The notes below the pieces were generated by a model, which saw nothing but the letters and a program-made list of their open reading frames with translations, did no database searches and was not told the origin of the DNA. Below, piece by piece: positions 5,393-7,936 of a stretch of DNA of 7,936 bases. The translations under genes were made by a program, and so were the position numbers. The stretch comes from CAYUYV01 sp964522525 (GTDB lineage: Bacteria > Pseudomonadota > Alphaproteobacteria > JAJFIK01): assembly GCA_964522525.1 (NCBI GenBank), contig CAZFWG010000122.1:1-7936 (forward strand). The letters are read 5' to 3'. The first letter of the stretch is position 1; each line of letters starts with the position of its first letter.

Positions 5393-7102
5393 AGTTACCC
5401 TCAACACTTCACCAATGGTGGTTTCACCGCTCAGTGCCTTCTCCATGCCGTCTTCGAACATGGTCCGAAACCCGTGCTGCGTTGCAGCCTCTTTCAACCG
5501 TCCTGCATCGGCGCTCTGTACCGTCAATTGACGGATCTCATCGTTCATGATCAGGATTTCGGCAATCGCGATCCGTCCGGAGAAGCCAGTCTGTCGGCAG
5601 GCGGAGCAGCCCTGACCCCTGGAAAGGGTCGTGATGTTGGATATGCCCCGACTTTCCAACAGGGTCCGTGTGTGCGCATCCGGGTTGTAGGATTCCTTGC
5701 ACGAAGGGCAGATGCGACGAACCAGACGCTGCCCCAGGATGCCGAGCACGGTTGAGGCTATCAGATAATCCTCAATGCCCATATCCGACAGGCGAGTCAG
5801 GGCACTGACTGCATCATTGGTGTGGAGGGTCGAAAGGACGAGATGTCCTGTCAGAGCTGCCTGAATGGAGACTTGCGCCGTTTCGTGATCGCGGATCTCG
5901 CCCACCATCAGGACATCCGGGTCTTGCCGCAGGAAACTCCGGAGAGCGTTGGCGAAGGTCAGCCCGATGGCCGGCTGCACCTGCACCTGGTTGATGCCTT
6001 CGAGCATGTATTCGACCGGATCCTCCACAGTGAGGATCTTGGTGGTTTCCGTGTTGAGCTGGGAGAGGCTGGTATAAAGCGTGGTCGTCTTACCGCTGCC
6101 TGTGGGACCGGTGACCAGAAAAATACCATAGGGTTCGGCGAGAAGGGATTGCAGTTTACGGAGGTTGTCCCCATCAAATCCAAGGGCATCAAAGCTCAGG
6201 ACCTGGCGGGACTGGTCGAGGATCCGCAGGACCACGCTCTCGCCATGAGTTGCTGGAATGGTTGAGACTCGGAAATCCACATTCTGCCCCCGGATGGACA
6301 GGCGCAACCGGCCGTCCTGGGACAGGCGCCTTTCCGCGATATCGAGATTGGCCAGGATCTTGATCCGGGAGATGATGGCCGGTCCTTGCGACAGAGAGGG
6401 GGCGTCCGCATCATGCAGAACCCCGTCCAGGCGGTGGCGCACTCGCAGACGATCCTGGAGGGGTTCGATGTGAATGTCCGTCGCGCCCGCATCGACGGCG
6501 CTATTGATGATGCGATTGACCATGCGGATGACTGGTGCACCGCTCGCCAGGTCGCGCAGGCGATCAATGTCTTCAGACCCGGACCAGTCTGGATCGTCGA
6601 TTTCTGGATCATCCGTAAGACTACTATTGCCTCCACTCGCGCCATAGAGGGTGTCGATCGCCTCGTCGATCCGGGATAGAGGCGCAACCATGGGGCGCAC
6701 GGTCTTTCCTGCAAAACACGTCATTGCGTTCAGAGCTGCCATATTGAGGGGATCCGCCATGGCAATGACAAGGTTCCCGGAATCATCATGGAGGGGCAGA
6801 ATCCGATTGCGACGCAGAAAATTCACATTGATTTCATCGGCAAAAAGTGGCGTTTCGGGCAATTGCTGGAGCGACGCATGGTCTGCGCCGGTAAATTGTC
6901 CATAGGCGCGGGCCAGGTCCTGCTCCGTCAAGAGACCCGTCCGGGTCATGACGTCCGCCAAAGACTGGCCACTGGTGCGGGCCAGACTTGCTGTCCGCAT
7001 CAAGGCCTGGGCTCCCGCCAGTTTTTCCCGTTCCAGAAAGGCAAAAAAATCCTCCGTTTCTGTCTCTGTTGTTGAAGAGGAGCGCGCGTTGACCGGCATC
7101 AT
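5381..7102 (-). CDS. gspE: Type II secretion ATPase GspE
   Basis: GspE is the cytoplasmic secretion ATPase. Its hexamer is held at the inner membrane through GspL and powers pseudopilus assembly. The 573 residues have the full family layout. There is an N-terminal GspE/PilB-type domain (about 15-150) and an acidic, Ser/Gly-rich linker (about 155-180). The ATPase core contains Walker A GPTGSGKTT (332-340), an Asp box TVEDPVEY (358-365), Walker B DVLMVGEIRD (396-405) and a His box TGHLVLSTLHTND (418-430). The zinc-binding tetracysteine module has C465-x2-C468 and C499-x2-C502. All catalytic motifs look intact. The start is an ATGATG pair with AGGAGG seven bases upstream, and the first ATG overlaps the gspK stop as ATGA. 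PilB of type IV pili is the main alternative, but the surrounding gspF-M genes settle on GspE. Confidence 0.97.
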   Translation of the reverse strand: MMPVNARSSSTTETETEDFFAFLEREKLAGAQALMRTASLARTSGQSLADVMTRTGLLTEQDLARAYGQFTGADHASLQQLPETPLFADEINVNFLRRNRILPLHDDSGNLVIAMADPLNMAALNAMTCFAGKTVRPMVAPLSRIDEAIDTLYGASGGNSSLTDDPEIDDPDWSGSEDIDRLRDLASGAPVIRMVNRIINSAVDAGATDIHIEPLQDRLRVRHRLDGVLHDADAPSLSQGPAIISRIKILANLDIAERRLSQDGRLRLSIRGQNVDFRVSTIPATHGESVVLRILDQSRQVLSFDALGFDGDNLRKLQSLLAEPYGIFLVTGPTGSGKTTTLYTSLSQLNTETTKILTVEDPVEYMLEGINQVQVQPAIGLTFANALRSFLRQDPDVLMVGEIRDHETAQVSIQAALTGHLVLSTLHTNDAVSALTRLSDMGIEDYLIASTVLGILGQRLVRRICPSCKESYNPDAHTRTLLESRGISNITTLSRGQGCSACRQTGFSGRIAIAEILIMNDEIRQLTVQSADAGRLKEAATQHGFRTMFEDGMEKALSGETTIGEVLRVTRDA

Positions 7103-7936
7103 ACCTGTCCCTCCTGAGGCTCCGTTTTGAGGTCTTCAGCGCATGTCTTGTCCAGCGTCGCGGGATCGCCGTTCCCGAAGTCAAGGACTATGACTGGGTC
7201 ATCCGGGTGTTCCGTCAAGCGCAGGACCGTCCAGCGCGTAAAGGGAAGCTTCTCTTCGGTATCCAAACGGACCGTGATCCGGAAAGTCCGCCCGCCGGCT
7301 GTTGTCCCACGGCGGCGTCCACTGACCACGGATTGTTGGGTTGCTTCGTCCTGCTCAATCAAGGATTTGAGCCGCGCGGGCGCCGACTGCGGAAGAATTT
7401 GCGCACTTCCCGAATAGACCGTCAGGTAGGGAGCGATACAGGGGAAAAGACCTTCAGGGAAGTCCAGGACTTTCCGGATTTCCGAGGTCGTATGAAACGG
7501 CGCGTTGGCCGGCCCATTGCCGATTCCAGCCATCCGATAGTCGGATGCTTCCGCCCCGTTGAGATGCCTTAGGTCATCCGTATCGCGCCAATCGGCGATC
7601 CGGTCGGCGAGGGCGGAAGCGTCCTCCGCTGACTGTCCCATCATAGAGAAGAAGCGACTGAGCGTTTGCGGTGCGGACGCATTCACATCGATCTTTCCGG
7701 CCTCGTCTTCGATCCGAACGGTCAAACCATGATCATGAAAGGTGAACGTTCGTTCCTGGCCGTCGGCTTGCCAACGGTCGTCCGGCCGTGCAGCGAGGAG
7801 GCCAAGAACTGCCCGCTGGAGACCTGCCTCGAGAATGGCGTTGGCGGTGACCGCATCGAGGGCGAGGGTGGAAGTTCGGAGGTTTTGGCGCGATTGACTG
7901 ACGACGCTGGCCACGAGGATCGTCATGAGCAGGACA
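7099..7936 (-). CDS. gspK: Type II secretion minor pseudopilin GspK (5' end truncated by window)
   Basis: GspK is the large minor pseudopilin that sits with GspI and GspJ at the tip of the T2SS pseudopilus in the periplasm. The frame is open to the window edge, giving 278 visible residues. The first (VLL-MTILVASVVSQSRQ) are the end of a prepilin hydrophobic helix, so the start codon, leader and cleavage site lie outside the window and the ATG at 7926 is not the real start. Family features in visible numbering are IEDEAGKIDVNAS (75-87), the SAM-like domain stretch ADRIADWRDTDD (110-121), GAEASDY (127-133) and an NAPF..TSEIRKVLDF segment (144-159). A C-terminal pilin-like part follows (about 213-252). 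Cysteines are C166 and C265. It ends in an ATGA overlap with gspE. Its place ahead of gspE is unusual, because gspK normally lies between gspJ and gspL. Family assignment is firm from motifs and context. Confidence 0.9.
   Translation of the reverse strand, partial: VLLMTILVASVVSQSRQNLRTSTLALDAVTANAILEAGLQRAVLGLLAARPDDRWQADGQERTFTFHDHGLTVRIEDEAGKIDVNASAPQTLSRFFSMMGQSAEDASALADRIADWRDTDDLRHLNGAEASDYRMAGIGNGPANAPFHTTSEIRKVLDFPEGLFPCIAPYLTVYSGSAQILPQSAPARLKSLIEQDEATQQSVVSGRRRGTTAGGRTFRITVRLDTEEKLPFTRWTVLRLTEHPDDPVIVLDFGNGDPATLDKTCAEDLKTEPQEGQV
7110..7115 (-). promoter_or_regulatory. Ribosome-binding site of gspE
   Basis: The minus strand reads AGGAGG here, a perfect Shine-Dalgarno core, seven bases before the gspE ATG at 7102. 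It lies inside the 3' end of gspK. It supports the first of the two adjacent ATG codons as the start and suggests gspE can be loaded independently as well as by coupling to gspK. Confidence 0.8.

Noticed and set aside
4673..5755. 360-codon open frame on the plus strand
   Set aside because: It lies antisense to gspE and gspF, both of which have intact family motifs. The plus-strand protein shows no recognisable domain and looks like a codon-bias shadow.
3169..7102. Type IV pilus assembly cluster (pilB, pilC and pilins)
   Set aside because: GspE and GspF are related to PilB and PilC, but the set of G-H-I-J-K pseudopilins, the GspG YGAD/PGGEG signature and the L-M-C genes define a T2SS. No pilT, pilM or major pilin gene is present.
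1..7936. Mobile elements, CRISPR array, tRNA or defence genes
   Set aside because: The minus strand is almost completely filled by T2SS genes. No terminal inverted repeats, spaced direct repeats, transposase or nuclease motifs were seen.

Overview
The whole window is one minus-strand gene cluster for a type II secretion system (T2SS), the machine that carries folded exoproteins from the periplasm across the outer membrane. Read in the direction of transcription (high to low coordinates), the order is gspK (5' end cut by the window), gspE, gspF, gspG, gspH, gspI, gspJ, gspL, gspM and a gspC/gspN-like gene (3' end cut by the window). There is no stretch of more than 40 bases without a gene, and no RNA gene, mobile element, CRISPR array or clear promoter was seen. 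Transcription must start outside the window, beyond position 7936.

Organism: the DNA is moderately GC-rich by eye and the genes look proteobacterial. The E-F-G-H-I-J-(K)-L-M-N order resembles the Xanthomonas xps type. The GspL-like protein, with a short N-terminal half, one membrane helix and a PilN-like periplasmic domain, is a form I associate with Alphaproteobacteria such as Acetobacteraceae. This placement is a low-confidence inference.

Layout: 7936-7099 is gspK, the tip minor pseudopilin. 7102-5381 is gspE, the hexameric ATPase. 5341-4115 is gspF, the polytopic platform protein. 4093-3602 is gspG, the major pseudopilin, and 3636-3169, 3176-2784 and about 2734-2081 are the minor pseudopilins gspH, gspI and gspJ. 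2084-1026 is gspL, 1029-457 is gspM, and 460-1 is an inner-membrane GspC-type (XpsN-type) protein with a proline-rich linker and the start of an HR-like domain. The junctions K/E, J/L, L/M and M/C are 4-base ATGA overlaps. G/H and H/I also overlap. Only E/F, F/G and I/J have any gap.

Together: GspE hydrolyses ATP on the cytoplasmic face, docked on GspL-GspM-GspF. This drives assembly of a pseudopilus of GspG capped by H, I, J and K. GspC links the inner-membrane platform to the outer-membrane secretin GspD, which is not in the window and may lie just beyond position 1. The prepilin peptidase GspO, needed to process G-K, is also absent here.

Most notable are the position of gspK ahead of gspE instead of between gspJ and gspL, and the start of gspJ. 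There, an excellent ribosome-binding site and ATG open a 13-codon reading frame whose stop overlaps the probable GTG start of gspJ. This is either a translational coupler or a one-base frame disruption. I see no evidence of a new system beyond this T2SS.
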